Part shown: piece by piece, positions 51,401 to 64,000 of the stretch
How positions within the stretch are numbered: the stretch's first letter is position 1
How the letters are laid out: every line of letters begins with the position of its first letter
DNA from: Ooceraea biroi
Taxonomy: Eukaryota > Arthropoda > Insecta > Hymenoptera > Formicidae
Assembly: GCF_003672135.1 (NCBI RefSeq)
Contig: NC_039508.1
Coordinates: forward strand, 1,054,001-1,118,000
DNA: 64,000 nt
Direction of reading: 5' to 3'
The notes under the pieces: model-generated
What the model saw: only the letters and a program-made list of their open reading frames with translations
What the model was told of the DNA's origin: nothing
The model's database searches: none
Position numbers and translations under genes: made by a program

Positions 51401-54400
51401 GTTTCCATCGTAAATTATTTTTCGACGTGATTTCGTAAAATGCATGGATCATGTCTGACAATAAATAATTGTAACATTATATTAATTAATTATTATTATT
51501 AGCCCTTTCTCACTGTTAATTACGAAGATGACATACTGATCTAATTTCTGTTCTGTCGCATACCAAATGGAGGGAACATATTTTATTCTACGTTAATTCT
51601 AAGATATTTTTTATATTTTTCTTTTCTTTCTTCTGTAATATCCATTCCTTCATCGACGTAATATTCACATTCCGCGTCTTCCGTTCCGTCGTCCGTTCTC
51701 TCGTGAAAATTAACGAACCGAGAACATCAACCGTGCTAAGGCACGACATCTCCATGGCGGCGCGCTGATTGAGATGACGTTACGCGATCGAAACCGCTAA
51801 TCTGGACGAAAATTGCTTCCGAGACCGCAGATAGAGTAACGCGCTCGCGGATGAGGGGTGAGAGGGGAGGGAGGAAAGTCTGTCAGCAACAGACCGACCG
51901 GTCTCACATGCGAGGAGAGATTAGTCACAAACGCGTTTGTAATGCCGTGTAAATCCCTGCGATTCGTCGTAAGTCCATTAACAGCGCCGGTGGAACACGA
52001 CCGCCGGCGATGCACCATGGAATACCATTATCAGCGCGGTAAACAAGTTTCTCGACGGCATGCTCTCTCGACGAAATCGAGTTGTCCGACAGATTCCCCG
52101 GGTATTGCCTCCTGGCCGCGTTCCAAATCCTCGCCGCGGTGTCTCCGGTATCCTCGCAGCGCGGAGGACCAACGTTACCGGCGATTTTCGGCGACTGATA
52201 GCCGGAAGCGGACGCGGAGTGCGTATTTCCCCCGATCGATCACAATTTTTTCGCCACCGGCTGTCCGAGACCGACGATTTTTTCCTATCGCTTTTATCTC
52301 TCTCTCTCTTTCTCTGTTTATATCGAAATTCAATCGAGAATGCATTAACTTTCTGACGAATTGAAACGTTAAACGATCGGATCACTCGTCTATGCTCGCG
52401 TACGTTCGTGTAGAAAGATGATAGAACACGAAAATGGCATGGACGGAAGGGAAGATAAAGGGAGATTTAAGGGACATTGCAAATATCGGCCGAATAAACA
52501 TTTGCAATGGTCTTCTCTTGGCCTCGTCTCAAACACGGAATGCTTTCCGTGATAATAATTTATTACTAATAATCTCTGGAGAACATTTCTCCAAAAAACA
52601 AAGAGATCCGATCGCTCGTAAGGACTCGGCGAGCATTTTCGCTATTTCAGTAGCCTCCGGCTGAAGGAATTCGTTCATGTTCGCGTATCAAAAGCAATTT
52701 TTCGTTTCGCGGTAACAAGATTGGAATTAAAAACATTTTATTCCCACGGCCAGTCGTTCCATATCGGAAAAGTTATAAAACTCGAAACGAAACTCCTATT
52801 CTCCGGCGTGTACGAAATAAAAATAAAGCGTAGCTGGAAATAAAATAGTAAACCATTGAACACAAGAATCTCCAATATCGCGAAAACAAAAAATTTCGGC
52901 TCCCGTGAAATCGAGTTGTTCCGCGGATTTTCAGTTATTGTTTCCTGGCCCGCTACCAAATCCTCGATGGCCGGAACTCCTTGCGACCACCATCGTTGCG
53001 AGACTACGACGATTACCTTGCCACGAGCACACATAGCTGTTCCATAAAAATTACAAATACGGAATCGTCCACCGTTAGAGAATTCCCAATTTCATCCGTA
53101 AAAGTTCGACGCTTTCGCCAAAAAAATTAAAAAAAAGAAGAAAACGAAAAAAAGGATTGCCGCGCAGAAATTCCGGAAACGCTCTCGCGACTCGTGCGAT
53201 TAAATTACTATTTTAATGAGTCACGTGAAAAATTTACATTCTCGCGCTGCGAAAGAGCGAGCCTAAATTGCGCCTGGCGCGCGGAAGATAAAAATAGTCT
53301 CGCTAATTGCATTTAGCGAGCGGAAGGCATGGGCGACGTGCCGTGCCGCCGTGCCATGCCGCGTCGCGGAACACACACATCCGACAGGTTAGCCGCGATT
53401 TTCCTGCATTACGGCAAATACGAAAAGCAAATTGCGGCGTAATTGCATGCGTTATTAAACGGCAAGCCGAGACACCGCGGCGGCGCGACGGAGACGCGGC
53501 CGGCTCGTTTAAAGTTTCTCTTTCGTTCCGTGGAGCGATGACGTCTCGCGCGACGGGCGAACCACCGGCCGCGTTGTCTCAGCCTCGAGGTGTACACACG
53601 CTTCATCCAGAACGACGCAATTACGCGGCTAATGAAGGAACTTTCCCCGAGAAGGTTATCTTCCACGTCGGTGCCACGGCCGCGACGCAGGGGGCGGACG
53701 ATGACGGGCGGGGCACCCCGATGACGAGAGTCACCCTTAACTTCTCGCCGTCTTATCGAAACGAGGCATCGCCGACCGTGCAGCCAACCCTCGTTTTTAC
53801 TATCCCGTGGCTGGTCACCCTTTCTCGAGCTATCACGGACCCTTGCTCGGGAAGAGTAATTGTTCTTCTTGAAAATAAAAAACAATTTCCAAGAGCAGAA
53901 GTTTGTTAACGAATCCACGATTTAATCCATATTTGTTATTTTATTTTGTTTTATCTTGTTATCTTTAAAGATTTTTAGACACCTCGATAAACAGCTGAGT
54001 TGAAGAAAAGTTGTAAATAAAAGATCGATTTTACGTGTATCATTCAGGTGTATATATTTTAGTCAAGCTCTCGCAAAATCAAGAGAAGTTCATGGGAACC
54101 ACGCGTCACGAATGTTTGCGTAAAATTGTCGCAGAATTGGCACGCGATGGGAACCACTGCTCAGGACTGGCAGGCTTAAATGGATATGAGAGCGACAGTG
54201 GAGAATGAGACTGACCTTGCGAGCGAGGAGCCAACCTGAATTTAATCCTTCGGGGCCACGTTGCCCCGAGATTATACCGGACAGACAAATAACAGTAATA
54301 AAAACGCGATGCAGTAGCCTTCGCGTCTTCTGACATGCACACGTGTGCACGCGTACACACGTTAATCCGCGGAATGGCAATTAAGCCGCCTGCATCCCGG

Positions 54401-57400
54401 ATTTTCCATTCCTGACGTCCTTACAAGTCATTACCGTTCGCATATGTTAAACCGTTGGTTTTTCAATTTGCCACAACGCGACAATATAATCTCGCGTATT
54501 GTAAGCCATCGCGATAAATATGGTAAACGTATGACAATTGCGCTGTTCTATTTTTAATAGAGGAGACGTGAGCAAACTGCATATGTAATAGCAACGTTCA
54601 TATTAAAATATTAATTGACAAGACAATTATTCAATATCACGGAACTAATTCGTCAATTCATGATGAACGGTACGCTTATGACAGATTCTAGAAGATCTTC
54701 ATGCTGCCTGTCGTCCAACGACGCGCATAACACGGTCCATTTAGCGGCAATCTCGGCTGAGTTAAGAAATCGAGTGAGCGCTTGGCTAATTAATACAAAC
54801 GAGCGTCTTGGCTCATGGAGATAGGCATCGCGGGCTGTTACATCCCATTTTTGTCTGGGATCGTACAGTCACCGTTTCTGTCGCGCGCGCTTGTTCCCGT
54901 CTCGCTCATAAAGAGCCACGAGTATTACCTAACGGTTGCCATTTTTTCTAACGCGTATAATTTCCATTTTTTTAAATTAAAAAAATGTTTTCACATGTGT
55001 GTATGTGTGCGCGTCTATATTGCCTTGCATGCTGATAATATGTTAAACGATGAGGCATTCTAATGCTAATTTCACTATCGATTTTTCATAACACGATGAG
55101 TGTCTCTTTTTCGGTGCGCGCGATAAATTGTTTTCCAGTTGAACCATGAGAATAACGCGAAAATGAAATAAAAATGCTAGCGTTGCTAGCGCAAAATACG
55201 CGAGACGAATGGAAAATCGATTTCAATATCTGATTTGAGAATTAAGCATGATTTATACAGATTTATGCCATTATATCGCTTTCGTGTGAGATATAAAGTA
55301 ATCTTGTTCGTTTTATAGCTTCACATCATAGCCATTATCGAAATTTTCACACACTAACGGATAGCAATCTCGATAGTCGATAATAGAAACGCGAAAAGCA
55401 TTTGGCAATCTTATCGGGGCCGCAAGCTTTAGCGTCCCGATTATCGTAGGGAAAAAAATTCCTATATTCGTCGTGGGTAAAGTGCGATAAATAACAAACA
55501 CGTGACAGGCGGCAATATGCAAACTCGCACTGCCAAGTCGTGAATATGTAATTAATTAGCGCTGAGCAAAGTGAAAATTTACATAAGACTGCCGCGTGTC
55601 GCATACGCGCGAAATATTCTCGAAACGCGTTTCGTATCACATTTAGATTTTTAATTATCGTGATTCCATTCACCTGCCGACAATACGTTGCCTTTCCTGC
55701 CTCAGTTTGCGATGGATATTACCTGATGAAATTTTATGCACAGACGAGCACCGATTTCCAGTATAGTAGAATCGCGAAGATAAACGACTGAAACGCGTGA
55801 TACCGAAATCTAAATTATTCAAGCAAAATCTCGTTTCATCGGCTTTACATAGTTACGCCGAGTGACAGAGTGACGAATGTGTGTGTGTGTATAAAAAAAG
55901 GTAAGTTGAGAATTTAATCGCCATCGGTCGTTCCATGTCAAATTTCGTAACGGATTTCAATTGCGAAAGCCGTTCTGTGCTCGCAATAGAACAATTTAAA
56001 TTCTTTACCTAGCGGATACAAAGATCCAAGAGTGCTCTGTAATTTATTCGCGTGTTAACCCCTTTTTCTTTCCACAACGGGCGAACGTACAGCTTTAATA
56101 ACTAGGTGTCCACGGTGTCTAAACGAAAGAACCACTTTCGAAATATTCAAATCAGGCTTCGTGGAAGCGACACGCACACACACGGCCGACGTATAAATAA
56201 TTACGGCGGTGACGAATAATTTATACGTAAACGCGCGGCCTGCGGTTAATCGTACGTTCGTTCGTCCCTTCGACGCTGGTATGATAATCTAACGTTATCC
56301 GGATCAATCGGCAGCTTTCTCTAACCCGCCGGAAAAGAAAAACGACCCAGGTTCGCGAGGAACGCACTGTAATTACCGATTAAAGCTCCATCAGATTGCA
56401 ATGTACGCGAAAGATTGGAGGCGCACAAGACGGAAATTATAATCACTTCATTCATCTCGCGTGTGTCCGTAGCAAATTATCGATTACGCCGAGTCGACGA
56501 GCAGATTGAGCTACCATCATCAACGCTACAGAAGCATGCTTCACGCCAATTTAGATAGGGGAAGTTCTCTCTTTACATAGAATTTGCAAAATAAGTTATC
56601 CTCTTTCATCGAAGAACAAGTAAGAAGGGATTAATCACTTAAGCTTCTTTCTCTCAGATACACGATCCAGACGCGAAGTTGTAATCTCTTGTCAGTGTAA
56701 GATGAGAATATTTATTTGAGATAATCCAAACATATAATAGAGCACACTAAATATCACGATCAATTATGACGCGGTCACGCGAGATTAGGCTGGTCGAACG
56801 CACCATATGGCGAAATAGCTTGAAGTATCTTTATGGTGTGCGTAGCTGAATGCTCGCTTAAGTTAAGCATTCTCATTAGATAATTCCCCGCTGTCCATCC
56901 ATTATGGTGGACCCCGGACACCACGGGCGGTCTTCAGAGATGTTCAAAGTAACGGGCTGGTGTTGAAAGTAATCAAATTAAGGGATTTTCACGTCATCAT
57001 CGTAGCTGTAAAGTATACGGCGCCCGTTATCCCCCGAGTACTAATGTTCCTGCAATCGTTAGACAAGATAGTCCCAATTTAAAGCGACGGAATTTTCCGT
57101 TAATTTCGTCAGGATGCTGTAAATTTCACCAGGTATCAATATTAAGCCTGAGTAATGTAATTAGTATCGGCAGTGGTATAAAGTTAGTGGCTTTGCTGCC
57201 AATTAGCTAAATAGCTGAAATCGCGGAACTGATTTACGCGATATTAAGTGTAATATAATCTTCCAAATTTTTCGCCGTAATTCCATAATAACACGGCAGC
57301 AATAAAAATTCACCGATAATCTAAAAACGGAGCAAGAAATAATTAATTGGCCAATAACGTTAAATTGCCACGTTAACTGGTCACGTTAGAAACCAGTTTG

Positions 57401-60400
57401 AAATTCCTGGAACGTAGCGTGAATATACAGGCGAATGCCTGTGTAAACGTACGTGTAAAACTTCAATCGTGTCGTAAGCGCGCATGATCAGCGATATTAG
57501 ATTATTACGAAATTCGTGCCAATTGCCGAGTAATTCATAGTGACGTCGAAACTTGTCCACAAAGACAGTTTCCCGAAAACGGACGGAATTGATTTTTCAA
57601 CAGGACGTCCGGCAGTTCGCGTGCGGCCTTTTACGCACGCCGAGAGGTCGTATAACGAAATTACGAGGGACGAGAGGAGGATTAGACAAAGGGCTAAGTA
57701 GTTCTAGCGAAAGACGAGTTGGCACCAGACTAGATTGTTCCGCACTGGGGTTACAAGGGGAAAGGAATGAAGTGGACAGGGGTGGACGGATCCAATTATA
57801 CCCCCCTACAATAGGATTAGCTCACCACCGCGCCCGTCTCAACCTGAACGGGCAAAAAGGTGAGACTATATACCGCACGCACGAAACCACCCCGCGAGGC
57901 GGCGATGTCTTATCGAGCTGTCCGCTGGGTGCCATTATGTCCTTGATCTCTCCCATCACGACATTAGCCGGTGATCGATCGTCGAAAGGGAAGCAAATCT
58001 GGTCCTCCACCTCGTAGACACCCGCCGCCACGCTATGTACACGTCTTCGACGCGCACGTTACGCACAGATAAATTAATTTAGTCTTCTTGCTTGAAATAA
58101 ATCACGCTTTTCAATGGCAGCTGACTTTCAGTAAAAAAAGATAAAAGAAACAATTAAGATCTGATTCGAACATTAAATATTTATTTAAATTCGTATTTTT
58201 ACGGCGAGAAGAGATGCGATGCAAATCGTGGCTCTGCAATATCTCAGAGTTAATGATAAGAATAGAAGAGACGGAGAAAGTGAGTCACAAATTCGCGCTG
58301 TGACGCTCAGATGTGAAATCTTCCAGACTCGTGCGAACGCGCAGAGGAAACAAGAAAGGAAGCAGAAATTTTAATCTTCCCCCAGACTACCAGACGAGAG
58401 AACCGAAGAGTCTTCTCGTACCCCTCAATTCTGTAGCTTGTCGTGCCACACCGCGTCGTGCCGGGCGTTGTAAGGGCAAGGAGCCACTCCGACAGATGTT
58501 CGACTGCTCGAGAGACGCTCCAGAAGAACTGGTAGCCTTTTACCGCCGATGCTCTCGTGTACCACTCGAGACTCAGGAGAAAGCCCAGCAGGATAAATGC
58601 GAACATAATTGCGACTCCTTCTCAATCGCTCAATACAATGCGCATCTGTCTTTAAACCGGTCGCTATTTTTAATTAAAAGAACGGCATGACGAAGATGTA
58701 TGAAGATGTGAATGCAAACTAGATAAACATAGATATCTTGAAGTTACATAAGATAGCACAGACTTGTCAAAGTATTTTTCATTCAGATGTAATTTTGATC
58801 CCAATTTCCGGCTCATACTAACAAAAGTACATTAATAGTTTCCAAATTGCAAATGATTGAGAGGACGGAGAATCTGATGAGGAATTAAATCTCACTGTGC
58901 AAGATAACAACATTAAGTGAATTATTCTAGTATTGATTAGTCCTGCTAATAGTAGACTTTAGTTATCAAAATAACCAACATTGAAAATCGAGAAGTCGTC
59001 GCAAAATGTGAGGTCGCATCAAGCCGACAGAAAGGGAAGAGGTATTCCCGTGAAGAATCCATCCGCGGTTATTTTTAATTGGTATCGCATTCCGATCTCG
59101 CGCCACGAATATGGACGCGTACTACCCGAGCGTGCAGCTAAAATAATCATGAAGCTATAATTACCGCAGAATCTCAATGGATGAAACGCGATACGGTATT
59201 CTTCGAATTCAACCGGCGGTTATATTCGGCCGCGTTTAATCCGTCCATAAATATGAATCACGACGGCAGAAGGGAGATTCGACGTTTTGCCGGCAAGGAT
59301 CTCTTCCCTTTCCGAGGGGCGGGAGGCGAGACGGAAACTCTGCCGGAAATCGCGCAAGCGACAAGCGGCTCCACAATGCGAGAGAGCGACAGTGCTCTCG
59401 ATACTTTTTACGAGTGGAGGAAGAGCGGAGGCGGGAGAGAACGAAGGAAGGAAACAAAGGGGATGATGGAATCCTCTTCTTGTACAGGATGTGCCGATTG
59501 GTAGCATCGCGAGGCAGCGCGCGGCGAGCCAAGACCTGTTATTAAGGTCAATGGGCTTAAAATGTTTTAACCGTCATGGTCTTTACGACGTGGCCACTTC
59601 GCGTCGCGCAAATATCCACCTTTCGGCCGATTGCTTGTCTTCTTTCCCTCCTCCCCCTCACCCCCCGTCCTCGCGCGTTGTATAAAGCCTCGGCGCTAAC
59701 TCTTTCGCTTCTCTCCGCCGCAAACGGCGTTCATCGATCTCCGCGAAGGCGCTCGCCGGTAATTGCACGTAATCACACCCGTGGTCGTTATGAGCGCAAG
59801 TCGGCAGATGCGCATTTTTTCTCCCCCGAGAGTCCCCACGTCGCTCTTCTCACCCGTCTCCACGCAGCATCTGCCGCGTCTTGTTCTCTCGTTCTTTCTC
59901 TCCCCGTCTCCAGGGGCGGCTCCAGAGGCATTTCCAACGAGATGATATTTATACGCGATTGTCGGTGCCTACTTAAGAATGCAAAACAATTTCGTTGCGC
60001 GGGCTTCACGCGAACAAGTCCGCCGATTGAAAAGTGTGTGTCATAAAAAACAAGAAAATCTCTAGTTGAATTATCATGATGCACTTGCACAATACGCGCA
60101 AAATATAAACAATTAACGGAATTTGCAGGAAGTTGACCATTCTATCGACAGAGTTACTATTCCTCAAAAGAATGTAAAAAATGAGAAAAATCGTGTCATC
60201 AATATCTGATCAATCTCGGTTCGATCGGCTCTCGTGGTCCTCCCGCTGCAGCCGCCACTGTCGTCGTCGTCGTCCTCGCCGATCTGCGCGAAGCGCACGC
60301 ACAAAAACTGCAGGAATGCAGCTCGATCGGATAAAGGGAATGTAGCACTGTAGGGAAGAATAATAGACGAGATGATACGTCGCGGCGATCGTTCACGGAC

Positions 60401-63400
60401 TCTTCTTCCCCGTTGTAAATCAACGAGCGGCTGGCACCGTGTTGCGATCCTTTTAATTAAGAGAGATCGTCATTCGGTTCTCGCTCATTGCAGTTGCAAC
60501 GATAGAGAGAGAAAGAGAGAAAAGGTAATTAAAACTTAGCAGATACCCGGCACTCAACGTTCACGACAATAATTGATGATAATTGCTCAGTCGCCAGCTT
60601 CGACCGATCGCCGATGTCAACGATTACATACGCGACAATCACGCTGGCAGTGAGATTTCGCCTTTTTGCATAATTTTGTCGCTTCTAAAATTGTTTTTAT
60701 AATCTCATCTTGTTTCTTAGCGCGCTATAACGCGCTTTTATTTACCGTCATAAGAAGGCAGACGCGAGAGTGAGAGTTCGCATGACTTGGCTTCGCGAAA
60801 CGCTTCCGGTCTCGGAAATGTGATTTCCGTTGTTGCGTTGACAGCGCTCGACGTTGACGCCGTTACGCGCGTTGGCTGCAGCGATAGAAATTACACATCG
60901 TCGCGGCGACATTTAATACCCAGCTGATTATTAGGTCCTAGATCAATCGCTGTCAACCTCGCGCCACGGCACCCACCACATCGGCTGTCTCGTCGGCGGA
61001 TTAATTATTATCGGCGCGGATTATTACAGTCCATCGACAGGTATTTGGCATGTTCCACAAACATTGTTCGCACGTAGTCGATGACGTACGCCACGGGGGC
61101 ATCGAACCGTCGCGATAACATTGCGGAGCGTAAATCAAAAATGGATGTGCATGGCAATAAACTGAGCGAGTATCAATTAGGTGTCACGACAGATTCGATC
61201 CGACGCGATATTCGACGCGACGACGGTCGCCAAGAGCGGTCGCGCAGTACCGCTTAGCAATAATTTATGCGCGCGGATTCGTCGAGGGAAAAATTCAATG
61301 TACATTTTTAACAGATTACATTAGACTGCGACATACGTTACAAGCTCGTAATGTTGGTGAAGTAATCACGATCCTTCCTTAGCGTCGTAAGACTCGCGAC
61401 TCCGGTGTAGGAACGTGACGTTAATTATCAATAAATATTCGTGTCCACTCGAGCTGCGCTTCACACAAGAGCACTCGCACGTGACGCGATGCGCGAAATA
61501 GCTCGCGTCACGTTGATGGCATTACGAACTCGCGCGACTCGCTGGTCATCTCGGCGACGTGTGCAATTAAAGTAACGCCATCCTCGTGTTATTACACCAT
61601 ACCATACCACACCACGCCACCGGTTACATTTGCATACGCGAGCGTCAAAGGGTCAAATCGAGTTACGAAGCCCGGCAGCGTTTTTACGCGCGCGCGTACC
61701 CGTCTCGCCGCGCGGCGAGACAACGATGCGCCCCGTCGAGTTCACAGAGGGTGATAGAGGAGAAAGAGGGAGATAGAGCGTCAAGAAACTCCCGACCGTC
61801 GTAATTCCTGGCTCCGGTGGGCCCCCTCTGAAACTCCGTGTCCCGGCACATTCTCATGTTCCGCGGTACCGCCATTACCACCCCACGAAGTCCACTTTGC
61901 GCGTTTCTCCGCGCACCCTCGTCGCCATTCCCGCGTATAATTGCCCCATTTAGCGCCCGCTTTATCCTATTTTCCTTTCGGTTACATGCGGAACGATCCG
62001 CAACGTGGCCGACAATTTTGTTCATTAGCAAGGATTCGTTAATTGTTTCGTCGAGGATGCGTGCGTACGCCGCCTGCGAGCCAAAGACAAGCGAGAAAGA
62101 ATTGCGGTATCATCCGTTAAACGGTATCGACATTTAAAGAAGCGATTTCTCTTGTTCTTAATTGGACAATATGTGAAAATGAGTTAAATATGAAAAAGAC
62201 AGTTCTCGTATGTATGTACATAGAGACAGAGTCAGCAAAGTGAGATTCTGTGTTTTAGATTGAGTTCACTCGAAACTGTTACCCGAATTAAATCACACAG
62301 TTTTGCGTAATACCGTATAATTTCCCTATTAATTCGCCACGATGAATTTGCGGCCATAATAATTTAACGTACCGCCCGTGTAACTAAACTAATTTAAGCG
62401 AAATTAAATAATGGGCAAATAAGATTCAATTGCAGTTAATTAGAAAGAAATTACTATTACCATTGCCCCATCGAGATTTCGCGTTGAATTCAGCTCTCTC
62501 ACAGAGGGGGAGGAAGGGTGCATTGTGTTTCAATGCGCCGAGATTGCGACACGATGGTTACGCGACACCGGCCCCTAAATTACCGATTAAATCCGGATCG
62601 AGATCGGTCTCGATGTCTCGTAATAGCTTCATTTATTGAACGCGCCGTTTAATTATACTCTCGCTTCGTGGCAAAGAGAGAGAGAGAGAGAGAATGAGAG
62701 AATGAGAGTCCCCTTCCCCCCACAAAATCCCAAGGGACGACCGTTGCCATCGCCGTTACTTCTTACTTCGACCCGGTCGAATCGCATTATCGACGGCATA
62801 CAAAGCGACGATCCGTGTGAGTTTCGTTTAAGCGCACAATCGCGGGCATCGTGACAAGCCTTTGCACGTTGATCGTCATCGTCATCGTCGTCGGGCGAAA
62901 CCAGTTCGCGGCTCGTCTTGGTCTTCATGCGATCCGAGACGCTGATGCGAGTGTGTATTAGTACGCGTCGGGGTGGTTTGCCCGGTCCCGATGAGGTGCC
63001 CCGCAGCTTTATTGGGCTACCAGTTATTATGATAATGCCGCGCGGTGCACGCGGACCCCCAAAAAGCAGAAAAGGCAGACGCGTCTTGTGGCCGTGTTTT
63101 GCGCCGCCGGCCAATTTTCTGCTTGCAACCGACAAAAACAGCTCTCGATCGAGCGATCCGGTTGCCGGCCCCGATCGTCACGTATCCCGCCGTGAAAGGA
63201 TCGGAAAAAGAAGACGAGAGCGTGAGATGATAGTATAATCGGAGCAGCATGTCTCGACGGTAATCGGATTTTTCCAGCCGAAAAAAGAAACTGTAATTAG
63301 CCGTAAAATGTAATTGAGATGTGCCAGCAACGAGATTGCACTTTCGGAATTCAGAATGTCCTAGTCTGCATGAGTTTCACGTAAATTTATTTCATCGTCG

Positions 63401-64000
63401 CATACGAGTGCGAAAATTTGTGTACCTCTATAGCACTGGATTACGTTTGACAAATTTCTCGGATGCGCGAGCCCGATGTTATGACAGACTATTCTTTACC
63501 TCATCGCTTACACGCGAGATAAGCTTGCAATTAAGCGGACTGTAATTTCGAGTCGAAACTCCGCGGCAGCGACAGCGACTGCAATTCATCACGTTGCATC
63601 GAAAGCACATGGATTAATGCTGTCGAACTGTTTCGAAACGCCGGTCGTCGGCCAAGTGAAAAATTATTTACTGACGTGTTGATGCAGCGACATGAAGGAC
63701 ACGCGGATAGCCATGACGAAAGATTCGCGACTGCGAACGAGGAGACCTCAGGATGCAGGATGCATCCTGATTTATGGATCGAAATGGTCGGACGGACTCG
63801 CGCGAATTACGAGTCGTAAGTCATAATTTAGGTGTCCGGATCTTCCTCGACATCGAGAGATCGGCAATCGATGCCCCGATCCGGCCGCGCGAATACCGAT
63901 TATTTATAAAAGCGGCGATGTACGTGTGTGTGCGACGAAGCCGTGTCGCGAGGAAATTGCATCCTTAAACGAGCGCCCGTGCAATTTCGCTCGCTCGAGG
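51401..64000. other. Non-coding stretch to the right edge
   Basis: No gene supported across about 12.6 kb. AT-rich islands lie near 51410-51640, 55080-55320, 56570-56770 and 57230-57380. A (TG)n run (55879-55890) lies just before a donor-like AAAG|GTAAGT. A CpG-rich open frame of 200 codons at 53307-53909 has no recognisable motif. A 14-bp palindrome CAGGATGCATCCTG lies at 63756-63769. Confidence 0.5.
62675..62692 (+). repeat. (AG)n microsatellite
   Basis: About nine AG units followed by two GAATGAGA-type repeats. Confidence 0.9.

Noticed and set aside
53307..53909. Plus-strand frame of 200 codons with an overlapping minus-strand frame of 169
   Set aside because: Both strands are open over the same CpG-rich block and neither shows a domain, signal peptide or splice context.
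55700..55745. Minus-strand donor-like ATCAG|GTAATA, considered as the missing upstream MBD exon because its phase would fit
   Set aside because: A stop codon lies four codons upstream in the required frame, and no GW-type MBD start motif is present.
62653..63135. Minus-strand frame of 160 codons with an Asp run
   Set aside because: The Asp run is a CGT/CAT microsatellite (about 62873-62893) and the C-terminal Ser/Leu run is the (AG)n repeat, so it is composition-driven.

Overview
The window looks like a stretch of insect nuclear genome, most likely from a hymenopteran and plausibly an ant. It has GT-AG splice sites, moderate GC content with frequent CpG, many short CT, CGA and GCA repeats, AT-rich islands, and Tc1/mariner-type DNA transposon remains. 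The species call is an inference from composition and repeat content and cannot be fixed from this sequence alone.

Only one host coding segment can be supported with confidence. It is a 124-base internal exon on the minus strand at the left edge (224-347). It encodes the second half of a methyl-CpG-binding domain of the MBD5/MBD6 type (Drosophila six-banded, sba). The rest of the gene was not found. The minus-strand donor places the downstream part of the gene to the left of the window, and upstream exons must lie at higher coordinates or beyond the window. Much or all of the 64 kb may therefore be a very long 5' intron of this gene, or intron plus upstream intergenic DNA.

Two DNA transposon remains are clear or probable. 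A 580-bp element at 32070-32649 has inverted repeats of about 140 bp, roughly 97% identical to each other, flanked by TA. Between them it keeps only the last 36 codons of a Tc1/mariner-superfamily transposase. A second fragment at about 21921-22063 has a mariner-like terminus followed inward by a degenerate transposase C-terminus.

The remainder is non-coding as far as I can see. It contains microsatellites, several perfect short hairpins or palindromes (11569-11595, 29440-29468, 38692-38737, 49676-49693), and two pairs of local direct repeats (41143-41203 with 41870-41930; 38440-38499 with 39052-39120). There are also two weak first-exon candidates (12624-12757 minus; 19453-19677 plus). Open frames of up to about 210 codons occur, but they lie in GC-rich or low-complexity DNA, match no family I recognise, and are not called as genes. 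I found no rRNA, tRNA, CRISPR array, prokaryotic operon or new multi-gene system.
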